Source: SAR324 cluster bacterium (GTDB lineage: Bacteria > SAR324 > NAC60-12). From it: a DNA stretch of 64,000 bases. A program made the position numbers and the translations under genes. Position 1 is the stretch's first letter. Every line of letters starts with the position of its first letter. The stretch is taken from NCBI GenBank assembly GCA_028281495.1, contig JANQJU010000020.1:124001-188000 (forward strand). The letters run 5' to 3'. The notes beneath the pieces were generated by a model. It did not search any database. It was not told the origin of the DNA and was given only the letters and a program-made list of their open reading frames with translations. Below are positions 37,254 through 46,515 of this stretch, in pieces.

Positions 37254-38903
37254 TTAGCGATCTTCCACACTGCGTCCTTTGAGGGCAAACAACCCTTGAG
37301 GACGTTTTTGAATAAACAGAATGATGAATACAAGAATGAGGATTTTCCCCAATACTGCTCCCACCATAGGCTCCATGTACTTGTTGATGATCCCCAAGCC
37401 TAAGGCAGAAACCACGGTTCCGATGAGTTTTCCCACCCCACCGAGCACCACGACCATGAACGAATCCACAATATACCCTTGGCCCAATTCAGGACCCACA
37501 TTGCCAATCTGAGAAAGCGCCACCCCACCGAGTCCCGCGATGCCAGACCCCAAACCAAAGGTCCACATGTCGGTTTTTGATGAAGAGATTCCCAAACAAG
37601 AGGCCATCTCACGATTTTGCGTGACCGCCCGAACTTTCAAACCCAAGTTGGTTTTTTGAAAAAGCACCCAAACGAGCAACACCACAAACACGACAAACCC
37701 GATAATGGCAATCCGGCTATAGGGAAACACAAGTCCTTGCGCCACTTGCATGCCACCCGAGAGCCATTGTGGATTGGCCACTTCTACGTTTTGTGCACCA
37801 AAAATCACACGAACCGTTTGGATGAGAAGCAGACTGATTCCCCATGTGGCTAATAAGGTTTCCAACGAGCGTCCGTACAGATAACGAATGACCGTACGCT
37901 CCATGACCATTCCAATCACCGCCGAAACGGCAAATGCTAAAGGAATGGAGACCAAGAGATAAAAAGCAAACCAGTCTGAAAGATAAACGGCAAAAATGTT
38001 TTGTGTCACATAGGTGGTGTACGCTCCGATCATCAACATCTCGCCGTGAGCCATATTGATGACTCGCATCAACCCAAACGTGATTGCCAACCCCAATGCA
38101 GCCAGCAACAACACACTGCCTAAACTCACGCCACGAAACAGATTCCCAAAGAATTCAACGATGGCCAAATTGTTATCAATGGAACGCACCGCCTCTTCAG
38201 CCGCTTGACGGATGGCAGCATTGGTTTCTTTGTAGGAACCATCTTCATTTTTTTCCGTCAGAGGCAACAAAACAGCTTTGGCACGAGCACTTCCGGAATC
38301 ACCTAAAATCGCCACCGCGTTTAGCCGTTTTTCTTCGGTATCGCTTTTCAATTCGGTTAAAGCCAGGGTGAGTGCTAAAGCTTCTCGCACGGTATCTTCG
38401 GTTTCTTTGTCCAGTGCTTTGTAAAGGCTGGGAACGGCTTCAGGCTTGGGGCGTTTTGACAATTCTTCTGCGGCTAATAACCGAATGGCAGGGTCCGGTG
38501 AGACCAACTGCAATTGAGCAATAGTGGGAAATAAGATGCGACGAACCTGATTGTTGATACGGGGTTTTTGAAGATTCAATGACACCGTACTGACGGTTTC
38601 TCCCGTCAACAATTCTTCCGCTTGTTCATCGCCATTGACCAACAAAACGCGGCCATCTTTAGTAGATTGTAATTTTTTGTCAGCTAAGGCTTCCAGCGCG
38701 GGCAAAAACCAAGGGTCATTCTGTTGGGCAATGGTTTTGATAGACTGGATGATGGTTTTTCGTTTTTTAGAAGTCAGACCTTGAAGCAACGATTCACGGG
38801 TCTCAGCATGGGAAGTGGAGACCCCCACAAAACTTGATAAGAAGAAAATACCAATTAAAAAAACGACAACAGGTTGGAATGCATAAAATGGAGGATACTT
38901 CAT
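37254..38903 (-). CDS. urtB: Urea ABC transporter permease UrtB with N-terminal extension
   Basis: 549 residues from ATG 38903. ATG 38921 and TTG 38999 are also in frame and none has a good ribosome site. A signal-like helix ends SHAET. Residues about 35-240 form a soluble alpha-helical part with HEAT-like repeats (LLAAEELSKRPKPEAVPSLYKAL, ILGDSGSARAKAVLLPL), which is known in long UrtB proteins. The LivH-like channel follows from about residue 255: GLAITFGLMRVINMAHGE, FGAQNVEVANPQWL, GSGIAGLGGVALSQIGNVGP. It forms the channel with UrtC. Confidence 0.93.
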   Translation of the reverse strand: MKYPPFYAFQPVVVFLIGIFFLSSFVGVSTSHAETRESLLQGLTSKKRKTIIQSIKTIAQQNDPWFLPALEALADKKLQSTKDGRVLLVNGDEQAEELLTGETVSTVSLNLQKPRINNQVRRILFPTIAQLQLVSPDPAIRLLAAEELSKRPKPEAVPSLYKALDKETEDTVREALALTLALTELKSDTEEKRLNAVAILGDSGSARAKAVLLPLTEKNEDGSYKETNAAIRQAAEEAVRSIDNNLAIVEFFGNLFRGVSLGSVLLLAALGLAITFGLMRVINMAHGEMLMIGAYTTYVTQNIFAVYLSDWFAFYLLVSIPLAFAVSAVIGMVMERTVIRYLYGRSLETLLATWGISLLLIQTVRVIFGAQNVEVANPQWLSGGMQVAQGLVFPYSRIAIIGFVVFVVLLVWVLFQKTNLGLKVRAVTQNREMASCLGISSSKTDMWTFGLGSGIAGLGGVALSQIGNVGPELGQGYIVDSFMVVVLGGVGKLIGTVVSALGLGIINKYMEPMVGAVLGKILILVFIILFIQKRPQGLFALKGRSVEDR

Positions 38904-38999
38904 AAAGTTTTTATCGGGCATAAACAGAATGGACAGACTTGAAAAGCCGAGGAGCACCCCACTACGATGCCCCTCAACACTCTTCAACGCACCAAACAA

Positions 39000-40295
39000 T
39001 TACATTTGGTATTTGGGTTCAGTACAGTTTCCACAGACCCAAGGGTAGGTCCAATCAGCCACTTTTTTGGCACTATCTGGGATGAAAGGACTCCAAGCTT
39101 GTGCTCGGATCGGACCTTCAGTTTGCCAAACGATTTCAAATTGACCGTTTTCTTGAATCTCACCAATCACCACGGGCTTATGCAGATGATGGTTTTTGGC
39201 ATCCATTGTGATGGTGTAGCCAGAAGGCCCTACCACGGTTTGACCCCCAATTGCCTGACGCACCGCATCAACGTTTGTGGTTCCCGCTTGTTTCACCGCT
39301 TGTGCCCACATGTTCACACCGATGTAAGTTGCTTCCATAGGATCATTGGTCACCCGCTTGTCACCACCAGTAAGGCCGTGTTTCTTCACATATGCTTTCC
39401 ATTTCTTGATAAACGCAGCATTTTCTGGAGTATCCATTGACATGAAGTAGTTCCAAGCTGCCAAATGGCCTACCAACGGCTTGGTATCAATTCCGCGCAA
39501 TTCTTCTTCTCCAACAGAAAAAGCCACAACTGGTACATCCTCAGCCTTCACACCTTGGTTGGCCAATTCTTTGTAAAATGGAACGTTGGCATCACCATTG
39601 ATGGTAGACACCACCGCAGTCGGACCTTCCGCAGACCATTTCTTGATATCAGAAACGATTGTCTGCCAGTCACTGTGACCAAATGGGGTGTATTTCTCAT
39701 AGATGTCTTTGTCAGCCACCCCTTTGGATTTCAAAAAGGCGCGAAGGATCTTATTTGTGGTTCGGGGATATACATAGTCGGTGCCAAGCAACATCCAACG
39801 CTTTGCACTGCCACCGTCTTCGCTCATCAAGTATTCCACAGCAGGGATGGCTTGTTGGTTGGGAGCAGCTCCTGTGTAAAATACGTTATAAGAGGATTCT
39901 TCCCCTTCATACTGCACTGGATAAAACAACAAACCGTTGAGTTCCTCAAACACAGGCAAGACCGACTTGCGAGAAACTGAGGTCCAGCATCCGAATACTA
40001 CGGAAACTTGTTCTTTCTGAATCAATTCCCGCGCTTTCTCTGCAAACAAAGGCCAGTCTGAAGCGGGGTCCACCACGACAGGTTCCAGTTGTTTACCCAG
40101 CAATCCACCATTTTCGTTGATCTCCTCAATTGCCATCAGGGCAACATCTTTTAAGGAGGTTTCACTAATGGCCATTGTTCCACTGAGAGAATGTAAGATT
40201 CCCACCTTGATCGTCTCGGCAGATACCACACCCATGCTGAACACAAATAGAATCAGTGCCAACACGGTTCCTTTGAATGCTTTCTCCTTCTGCAT
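39000..40295 (-). CDS. urtA: Urea-binding protein UrtA
   Basis: 431 residues, periplasmic receptor of the urea importer. The signal peptide ends VVSAET. The mature part begins IKVGILHSLSGTMAISE, continues AIEEINENGGLLGK, and has VFGCWTSVSRKSVLPVFEE, GLLFYPVQYEGEESS and FYTGAAPNQQ, all typical of UrtA. The start has an AGGAGAA site. It is the first gene of the urt-ure unit, with a 612-nt upstream region. Confidence 0.95.
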   Translation of the reverse strand: MQKEKAFKGTVLALILFVFSMGVVSAETIKVGILHSLSGTMAISETSLKDVALMAIEEINENGGLLGKQLEPVVVDPASDWPLFAEKARELIQKEQVSVVFGCWTSVSRKSVLPVFEELNGLLFYPVQYEGEESSYNVFYTGAAPNQQAIPAVEYLMSEDGGSAKRWMLLGTDYVYPRTTNKILRAFLKSKGVADKDIYEKYTPFGHSDWQTIVSDIKKWSAEGPTAVVSTINGDANVPFYKELANQGVKAEDVPVVAFSVGEEELRGIDTKPLVGHLAAWNYFMSMDTPENAAFIKKWKAYVKKHGLTGGDKRVTNDPMEATYIGVNMWAQAVKQAGTTNVDAVRQAIGGQTVVGPSGYTITMDAKNHHLHKPVVIGEIQENGQFEIVWQTEGPIRAQAWSPFIPDSAKKVADWTYPWVCGNCTEPKYQM

Positions 40296-40907
40296 GTTAA
40301 TTCTCCTGCAAATGGTTGCTCAAAATGAGGGGACACGCCCCTATCCTCATAAAAACATATCAATTCTAATGAGCACAGCCTCCCTTCTCACTCATGTGCA
40401 TCAGAGCTGGGGAAGCAGTGGAGAATTGAAATGAGCGGTAACGAGAACACGTCCCACCGCCAACCCTCGACCCAAGGCAAAACGTTGACCATTCCTCAAA
40501 ATGGTCTGAAAAAATTCACAAAAAAAGCTGAAGTGTACTAATTTTATTTTACTTTTTTGAAGAGACCGATGTGGGCGCAAAATGCCGAGAATCAGACACA
40601 TTGAAAACCAAAGTGCTAAAAAAAAGACACCTTTTGTGCAGATGTGTTGAAATTTTAGTCAGAATTTCAAATTCCAAGCAGGTGAGACTGATTAAATTTT
40701 AACCAAAAAATATGAATCGAGTTGTTATCTTTGTTTGGCATTACCTTTGTATAAGCACTTAACAACGCGAACCCTTTGAAAATCTGGTGGAATCTGTGAA
40801 TTGCGCTCCCAAAATAACACTTGTGGAAGCATATATCGTTATAGTACATCATACATCATACGAACCTTTGATTCCCTAACTATTAAATATTTCTCCAACA
40901 GGATAGA
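40296..40907. other. 612-nt intergenic region between divergent urtA and cheD
   Basis: No supported gene. It contains a hairpin near the urtA side: a perfect 5-bp stem AGGGG at 40328-40332 with CCCCT at 40338-40342, widened by ATGAGG/CCTCAT flanks with a 2-nt bulge. This would lie in the urtA leader on the - strand. A search by eye for an NtrC/sigma-54 -24/-12 pair found none convincing. The rest is AT-rich, including an A-run at 40617-40626. Confidence 0.4.
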
Positions 40908-41387
40908 ATGGCCCAGATTGTTTTAGGACTGGGAGACTATGCCGCTTCCAAAACTCCTGGCGATATCTTAAAAACTTACGCGTTGGGATCATGTGTTGCG
41001 GTGATCTTAATTGATCGAACCATTGGGGCCGTTGGAATGGCACATATCGTCTTGCCCAACTCCTCTATTGACCTAGATAAGTCTCGAACGAAACCAGGAT
41101 ATTTTGCGGACTCGGGAATTGCCGCGTTGATCAGAGAAATGCAAAAACTCGGAAGCACCCATCGGTTGATTGTTAAGCTGGTGGGTGGGGCGCAAGTGGC
41201 AGACCCCAACCAAACGTTTAATGTAGGAAAACGCAATATCTTAGCAGTTAAAAAAATACTATGGTCTTATCGTTTGGGAGCGTTGTCTGAAGAGGTAGGA
41301 GGTTCCACTAGTCGGACAGTGTCGGTAGCCGTGGATGATCCGCGGGTGATTATTAGCAATCCAGGACAAGGCAATTGGGAAATTTAG
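40908..41387 (+). CDS. cheD: Chemoreceptor glutamine deamidase CheD
   Basis: 159 residues. CheD converts Gln to Glu in receptor helices and interacts with CheC-type phosphatases. Motifs are TYALGSCVAVIL with the catalytic Cys, GMAHIVLPNS with the catalytic His, and IVKLVGGAQV, NVGKRNI and VGGSTSRTVSV. It lies 10 nt before a CheX-like gene, matching the known CheC/CheD partnership. The soluble double-PAS receptor at 27101 and receptors elsewhere are possible substrates. Confidence 0.95.
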   Translation: MAQIVLGLGDYAASKTPGDILKTYALGSCVAVILIDRTIGAVGMAHIVLPNSSIDLDKSRTKPGYFADSGIAALIREMQKLGSTHRLIVKLVGGAQVADPNQTFNVGKRNILAVKKILWSYRLGALSEEVGGSTSRTVSVAVDDPRVIISNPGQGNWEI

Positions 41388-41397
41388 AGAGAGGACT

Positions 41398-41892
41398 ATG
41401 AGTCAACAGTACGGAGAAACTGCAGAAGCTTTGCGGCAACATATCATTGATTCAGTAACGGAAGCCTTCGAGATGGCGTTTATCGACGTCGAACCGATTG
41501 AAGACCAAGCCAACTTTTTAGAAAAGGTCGATTGGCTCAATGTGAATGCCTTGTATACCGCCATCTTGATTGATAAACCCTTCCCCGCTGAATTACGTCT
41601 GATCACACCCCGCCCTCTCGCCATCATGATGGCGCAAAACATGTATGTCATGGATGAATCAGGAATTGAGGAACAAATGTTGAACGATATGGTAGCAGAG
41701 ATGTTGAACGTCATCGCTGGTCGTCTCATGGCTGCTATCTTGCCCCCAAACACAAGTTTCCACTTAGGACTTCCCGAACTAGGTGAAGAATCCTTCTTAC
41801 AAGCCGATGTATTTTCTATTGCTGTTGACTTCGATGCCGAAGAGCATCCACTGTGGTTGGTAGCCTTAGGAGAAGGGTTTTTACAGCGTTGA
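41398..41892 (+). CDS. CheX/CheC-family chemotaxis phosphatase-like protein
   Basis: 164 residues. The diagnostic helix is DMVAEMLNVIAGRL, followed 22 residues after the Asn by Pro in LGLPELG. This fits the D-x3-E-x2-N-x22-P phosphatase motif of CheC/CheX/FliY. Only one such motif is visible, as in CheX. CheX dephosphorylates CheY-P; with CheD it could tune receptor adaptation. The start ATG 41398 has a GAGAGGA site and lies 10 nt after cheD, so one operon is likely. Confidence 0.8.
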   Translation: MSQQYGETAEALRQHIIDSVTEAFEMAFIDVEPIEDQANFLEKVDWLNVNALYTAILIDKPFPAELRLITPRPLAIMMAQNMYVMDESGIEEQMLNDMVAEMLNVIAGRLMAAILPPNTSFHLGLPELGEESFLQADVFSIAVDFDAEEHPLWLVALGEGFLQR

Positions 41893-42000
41893 AAGCTTGC
41901 CTTTCCTGCCTGATGTAGTACACCTCTGTCCCGTCCTCAGCGTACCCCTTCACAGTCGCAATCGTACCCACATTGATACTCGATTTCTGACATTGAACCC

Positions 42001-44352
42001 ATGATCCCAAATTCCTATACAGACCTGACTCCAGAACATCAAAAAGTCATTGAAGAAGAACTTCAAATTTTGGCCCGCATTCGCAGCGCCCTCGCCTTGC
42101 AAGCCCTTCCTGAACAACGCAAAGATTATTACAATGACATCATCGAACTACGGGACTCGTTATCCGAAGTGTTGCCAGAAGATATTCCCTCGGTTGTGAC
42201 CCAAATGGACCAATTGGTTCTGCTTGCTCGCCAACAACAAAGTTACGAGTCAGAGCTTCCCGTGAATCCGCTCAACCCTTACTTCGCTCATATGCGCTTG
42301 GAAGAGGATGATCGAACACGAGATCTCCTGATCGGCAATCATAATTGCACCCTAGAGGAATTACCCCACCCGATCATCGATTGGAAAAACGCCCCTATCA
42401 GTCAAATTTTTTATCGTTATCATGAAGGTGAGGAGTATTCAGAAGAAGTGGGCAATCGTATCATGGAAGGTGAACTCACGGTCCGGCGTACATTGACAAT
42501 TGAACAAGGCGAGCTGAAGCGAATCGAAACCAGCGAAGAAGTATTGGTTTTTTCAGATGGCGGTTGGCATTGCCTTCCCCGAAAAAACGCCCAGCTCAAA
42601 GGAGGAAGTGGTGTGGCGATGCGACCGGGAACCTTCACATCCAGTTCCACTGGTTTGGGTGGGCGCGCCTATCGAAATGATAAGCACCTACAAGAAATCA
42701 CGGCTCTAATCGACCGAGATCAATTTGAAATTATTACCCGTCCAGATACGGGTATCGTTGTCATCCAAGGAGGAGCTGGTTCCGGAAAAACCACCATTGC
42801 TTTGCATCGATTGGCTTATCTCGTGTCTTCCAAACCTCATTATTTCCAGCCGTCTCAGGTGATTACTGTGGTATTTAATAAGGCTTTGGCTAATTATATT
42901 TCTAAGATTCTGCCTTCCTTGGGCGTCAAGGGTTCCCATTCCTGGGTGTATCAGGATTGGACTCGTTCTTTTCGCCGAAAATACTATCCGTCGCTCCCTG
43001 ACCGTTATTCTGAACGCACTCCGGTTTCCGTCGTAGAAGTCAAACGGCACCCGGCCATGTTGGATTGGTTGAAACGAGAAGTGGAACAACGGGAAAACGA
43101 ATTCTATAAACGTTTGGTTGATGAACTCGCTACGCTTTCTGACAAAAACGTCGCCTTACAAGCTTGGAATGCCTTGGCAATATGGCCTCTTGCTTGGAGA
43201 ATTCTCCATTTCCTCAGTTGGAGCCAAAATAAGGAAGAGGTTCCCCGTGTCCCCGCCTGCAAGGATTATGTAACCCAAACCCGAATTCGCAACCTCATCC
43301 AAGATTTATTCCCCAACTTGTCAGATGACCCCACGCAATTGGCTACAAATATTTGGGAAGAATGCTTCATTCGTGAAGAACCGCTCCAAGCGATATTTCA
43401 AGAGTTGGCCCCTGGAGCCTTCTCTGAAAACCGTTTGAAAGATGTTTGGAAATGGGCCGTCCGGAACTATGAACAACGTCATGCAGTTCCCATCGAAACG
43501 GTGGAAGATGGCATGATCGAAGAATCAACCACTGCTGAGTTGGATGAAGAAGATGATACCTTACTGCTCTTGCTTTACCAGATGACCTTAGGGCCATTTC
43601 GAGGAAAAAAGCAGCGTAAAATCGCTTATCCTCACTTGCTGCTGGATGAAGCTCAAGACTTCAGCCCCCTAGAATTGCAGTTGTTGATCAACACCACCCC
43701 CGAAAAACGTCGTAGCATCACGCTAGCGGGTGATTTTGATCAGCAAATCACACTCGGTTCGCAAGTGGCCAATTGGGGTGAGATGCTCCAAGCTTTAGGG
43801 TTGGATAGTCTCTCCATAGCACCACTCAAAATTGGGTATCGTTCCACCCATGAAATCATGGAAGTGGCTAAAGTGATTGTGGAACCCATCAGTGTAAATC
43901 AAGAATGGAATGCAGTGCGACATGGCGCACCGGTCGAGTGGTTCCCGTTTCAGAGTCATGGGGAATTGATCGACTTTTTGTCTCAAGCTCTGATCGAACT
44001 GAGCGTGCGTGAACCTGCAGCTAACATTGCTGTGTTAGCGCGTCATTTGTCCCAGACTGAATTGATCTATGAAGGCTTGTCTAAAGCTGACGTTCCCAAT
44101 CTGCGACATGTGAAAGATCAGGATTTTTCATTCGCCCCGGGTATTGAAATCACAGACATCGCTCAAGTAAAAGGGTTGGAGTTCGACTATGTGGTATTGC
44201 TCGATGTTGATAGTCAAACATTTCCAAACGATGATCGTTCACGTCACATGTTGTATGTTGGAATCACTCGTGCAGCGCATCAACTGTGGATCATGTCGTG
44301 TGGAACCCCTTCTCCCATACTGCCTTTGGCGTTGTTGCAGCACAGCCATTAG
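42001..44352 (+). CDS. UvrD/Rep-like superfamily 1 helicase, HelD type
   Basis: 783 residues. Walker A is VIQGGAGSGKTTIALHRLAYL (about residues 254-274), Walker B LLLDEAQDFSPLE, motif III LAGDFDQQITLG, and the late motifs ITDIAQVKGLEFDYVVL and YVGITRAAHQLWI. The first 200 residues are a coiled, charged region, and a large acidic insertion splits domain 1A. This layout is that of HelD-like proteins, which remodel or recycle RNA polymerase, rather than of UvrD repair helicases. No good ribosome site precedes ATG 42001. The HelD role is inferred from architecture. Confidence 0.75.
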   Translation: MIPNSYTDLTPEHQKVIEEELQILARIRSALALQALPEQRKDYYNDIIELRDSLSEVLPEDIPSVVTQMDQLVLLARQQQSYESELPVNPLNPYFAHMRLEEDDRTRDLLIGNHNCTLEELPHPIIDWKNAPISQIFYRYHEGEEYSEEVGNRIMEGELTVRRTLTIEQGELKRIETSEEVLVFSDGGWHCLPRKNAQLKGGSGVAMRPGTFTSSSTGLGGRAYRNDKHLQEITALIDRDQFEIITRPDTGIVVIQGGAGSGKTTIALHRLAYLVSSKPHYFQPSQVITVVFNKALANYISKILPSLGVKGSHSWVYQDWTRSFRRKYYPSLPDRYSERTPVSVVEVKRHPAMLDWLKREVEQRENEFYKRLVDELATLSDKNVALQAWNALAIWPLAWRILHFLSWSQNKEEVPRVPACKDYVTQTRIRNLIQDLFPNLSDDPTQLATNIWEECFIREEPLQAIFQELAPGAFSENRLKDVWKWAVRNYEQRHAVPIETVEDGMIEESTTAELDEEDDTLLLLLYQMTLGPFRGKKQRKIAYPHLLLDEAQDFSPLELQLLINTTPEKRRSITLAGDFDQQITLGSQVANWGEMLQALGLDSLSIAPLKIGYRSTHEIMEVAKVIVEPISVNQEWNAVRHGAPVEWFPFQSHGELIDFLSQALIELSVREPAANIAVLARHLSQTELIYEGLSKADVPNLRHVKDQDFSFAPGIEITDIAQVKGLEFDYVVLLDVDSQTFPNDDRSRHMLYVGITRAAHQLWIMSCGTPSPILPLALLQHSH

Positions 44353-44364
44353 AGGAGCTGATTT

Positions 44365-45186
44365 ATGAAAACCGACATTCGCTTCATGCTGATCCTACTC
44401 TTAATAGTGATGGGTGGGTGTTCCAAAGAAGAAAATAATAATAAAAAAAGCGACAGCCCATCTTTTCCAGAAGCAGTCATTACGCAAAACTTCGAAGGAA
44501 CGCCTCGGGGGGGTATGGAAATCGAATTGACGGCAGAAAATAGCACCACTTCGGCAGGAGACACCATCGGATTGAATTACCAATGGGCTATCATCGGACA
44601 ACCATCCAATAGTCTCATTGAGGTAGAACCCCTGTTTGGCAACGAATCCACTCAATTCCAATTCATTGTCGATATTGGCGGTACCTACACAATCGAACTG
44701 ACCGCGACCGAAGAAAGCTCGCTTCAAGTTGCAACCACTCAGTTGGCTCTATTTGTAGAAAAATCCAATAAAGAGTACATCCTGGGAGGCTTGGGAAACT
44801 CCTTCACTGAAGAACAATTTGCTCTGGATTCTGGCACATTGACCGTCACCGTTCGAGAAAAAGGCATCACCCTACAAATGGCTTTGGCTCAATCGAAGTT
44901 CATTTGCCGGTCATTCGGATCGATCATCGCAAACAATAGCCAGCGTGAAATTCAATTTGGCACATTTTCGGCTTCGGAAATCGACACCACATTTGATAGT
45001 CTCGTGGCCAGTGACAATGCTATCCTTTATGATTCCGATTCCACGTGTACAACATTTGCGCCTGGGCTCACGATTACGATGGATGTGTTTATGGAACTCC
45101 GCATGGGACTTTCAACCCAACAAAGCTTCCGTTACTTCAATACCAGTGTCTCACCTACCGTGGATGTGAACTTGTCTCGTGAATGA
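44365..45186 (+). CDS. Lipoprotein with PKD-like domain
   Basis: 273 residues. A lipoprotein signal with lipobox MGGC at about residue 19 predicts an envelope anchor. After an Asn/Lys/Ser linker, residues about 35-130 resemble a PKD/Ig-like fold: LTAENSTTSAGDTIGLNYQW, then GGTYTIELTATEES. The C-terminal half (about 135-273) is Thr/Ser-rich beta-type sequence without a known family. A GAGGAG site precedes ATG 44365. It starts 12 nt after the helicase gene. No function can be assigned beyond a surface or periplasmic beta-rich protein. Confidence 0.7.
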   Translation: MKTDIRFMLILLLIVMGGCSKEENNNKKSDSPSFPEAVITQNFEGTPRGGMEIELTAENSTTSAGDTIGLNYQWAIIGQPSNSLIEVEPLFGNESTQFQFIVDIGGTYTIELTATEESSLQVATTQLALFVEKSNKEYILGGLGNSFTEEQFALDSGTLTVTVREKGITLQMALAQSKFICRSFGSIIANNSQREIQFGTFSASEIDTTFDSLVASDNAILYDSDSTCTTFAPGLTITMDVFMELRMGLSTQQSFRYFNTSVSPTVDVNLSRE

Positions 45187-45281
45187 TGCGTTCTTGCAGA
45201 TACAAGTGACAAGGCACTCAGAGATATGATAAGCGGACATTACCTATTCAGGATAACTTCAGAATAAGAATCAGAGAGGGA

Positions 45282-45626
45282 ATGATGAAAGTCACCCATC
45301 GTATAGAAAACAAGGTTTGCATTTTATCTCCTACCGGCAATATTGCATTGGATGGTGTAGTATTGTTGAGGGAATCGATTCAATTCTTGTTGGATGATGA
45401 ATCCTTAAAAGGGGTGATTCTAGATTTCGGTCAAGTCAACCTGGTTGACTCTTCCGGTTGGGGGTTGATTCTATCCATTATGAAGATTTTGGAAGGTCGG
45501 CACGCTCGTATGGCCATCTGTAATTTGGGATCAAAACTTCAGCAAAATCTGGATCACATCCAATTGGACAAAATTATTGAAATTTTTGAGACTCTAGAAG
45601 AAGCCCTCCATAGCTTCAAAGGATGA
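45282..45626 (+). CDS. STAS-domain anti-sigma factor antagonist-like protein
   Basis: 114 residues, one STAS domain (SpoIIAA/RsbV type). ILSPTGNIALDGVVLL is the first strand pair, and the phosphorylatable Ser lies in LVDSSGWGLILSIMK. It would regulate a partner-switching kinase or sigma factor, or report to a chemosensory or transport system. No cognate kinase or phosphatase gene is adjacent. An AGAGAGGGA site precedes tandem ATG codons. Confidence 0.88.
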   Translation: MMKVTHRIENKVCILSPTGNIALDGVVLLRESIQFLLDDESLKGVILDFGQVNLVDSSGWGLILSIMKILEGRHARMAICNLGSKLQQNLDHIQLDKIIEIFETLEEALHSFKG

Positions 45627-45749
45627 CTTGTGAAAAACGGCATCGCTGTGTTCGAACTGAGAGAACGCTCCATAACAAACGAATTAATTTAGGAGATAGT
45701 ATAGCTGTTTCCTCTATCTCAATGGCGCTGTATGGCCCACAAGTCTCAC

Positions 45750-45767
45750 GCTTCCAATTTTGGAAGC
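45750..45767. terminator. Perfect 18-bp palindrome between convergent genes
   Basis: GCTTCCAA-TT-TTGGAAGC forms an 8-bp stem with a 2-nt centre in the 217-nt gap between the STAS gene (+) and the TerB-like gene (-). A second inverted repeat follows at 45828-45834 with 45842-45848 (CATGAAG/CTTCATG), reaching into the TerB-like stop. No T-run follows either, so they may be a bidirectional terminator or a protein site. Confidence 0.35.
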
Positions 45768-45843
45768 CTCTCAAGGAACAGAAGTGCCTTAAATAATCCA
45801 GTAACCCCACTGCCTTATCTCAGCCGCCATGAAGTCGGCTGCT

Positions 45844-46296
45844 TCATGCCTCTTTATAATGCAGCTCGGTTCGTAGCGCCATACTGCGAAGTTCTTTGCG
45901 TCTTCGATTGGCCTGTACCACATCATTTGCCCAGTTCACCACACCGGTGCATAAATCTGGATCGAATCCTAATTTGCCTCCAATCATTCTCATATAATCG
46001 GCTTCCGATTTAGTGAGTTTGTCATCGGCAATGCAGATCGAAACCACATGCGTATAGAGTTCGAACGCATTTTCTTGATTGGTCCGTAGAAATTCGATTT
46101 TAGGGGCTTTGCGCTCTTTTACCATTGTTACAAACTCTTGGATTTTATGTGGCTCGATGAGGCAACGAATGGCATCTTGCAGAAACCCTACCTCCTCCGG
46201 AGCCACGGTGCCATCGGCAAGCACCATTCCAGCAATGGCTTGTGCTAACCATTCTTTCGTTTCCCACGGCAAGGCCTTCAAAGTAACTTCATCCAT
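45844..46296 (-). CDS. TerB-like (tellurite resistance TerB / DUF533-type) protein
   Basis: 150 residues from ATG 46296 with AGG before it; a longer frame from TTG 46335 lacks a site. The all-helical TerB fold is suggested by AIAGMVLADGTVAPEEVGFLQDAI and VVSICIADDKLTKSEADYMRMIGGKLG, two repeats of a helix-loop with ADG or ADD and acidic residues that bind metal in TerB relatives. These proteins are often linked to membrane or stress functions. The true role is unknown; tellurite resistance should not be assumed. Confidence 0.65.
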   Translation of the reverse strand: MDEVTLKALPWETKEWLAQAIAGMVLADGTVAPEEVGFLQDAIRCLIEPHKIQEFVTMVKERKAPKIEFLRTNQENAFELYTHVVSICIADDKLTKSEADYMRMIGGKLGFDPDLCTGVVNWANDVVQANRRRKELRSMALRTELHYKEA

Positions 46297-46515
46297 AGGT
46301 ACCTGTTGATTGAGGATCTTTCCGAAAAAAAGCAAAATCCCGAAAGCTCAGCAGTGTTACTTATGCTAAACAAGATCTTTGCGGTTCCAAAACATATCGC
46401 GGTTGATTTTTCGTTAAACGGCTTTGTCGTTTTAACAAAGTTTCCTCGGAAAGTGCAGACTTTCCCAAAGGATTTTATTGAAATCTTATTTCTAAACTAA
46501 CGACGTAATCTGACT

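Noticed and set aside
40296..40907. Sigma-54 promoter or a guanidine-type riboswitch before urtA
   Set aside because: No convincing -24/-12 pair could be found by eye, and the single small hairpin lacks the paired ACGR loops of the guanidine-II motif.
45844..46296. Tellurite-resistance operon
   Set aside because: Only one TerB-like gene is present, without terC, terD or terZ-type neighbours.
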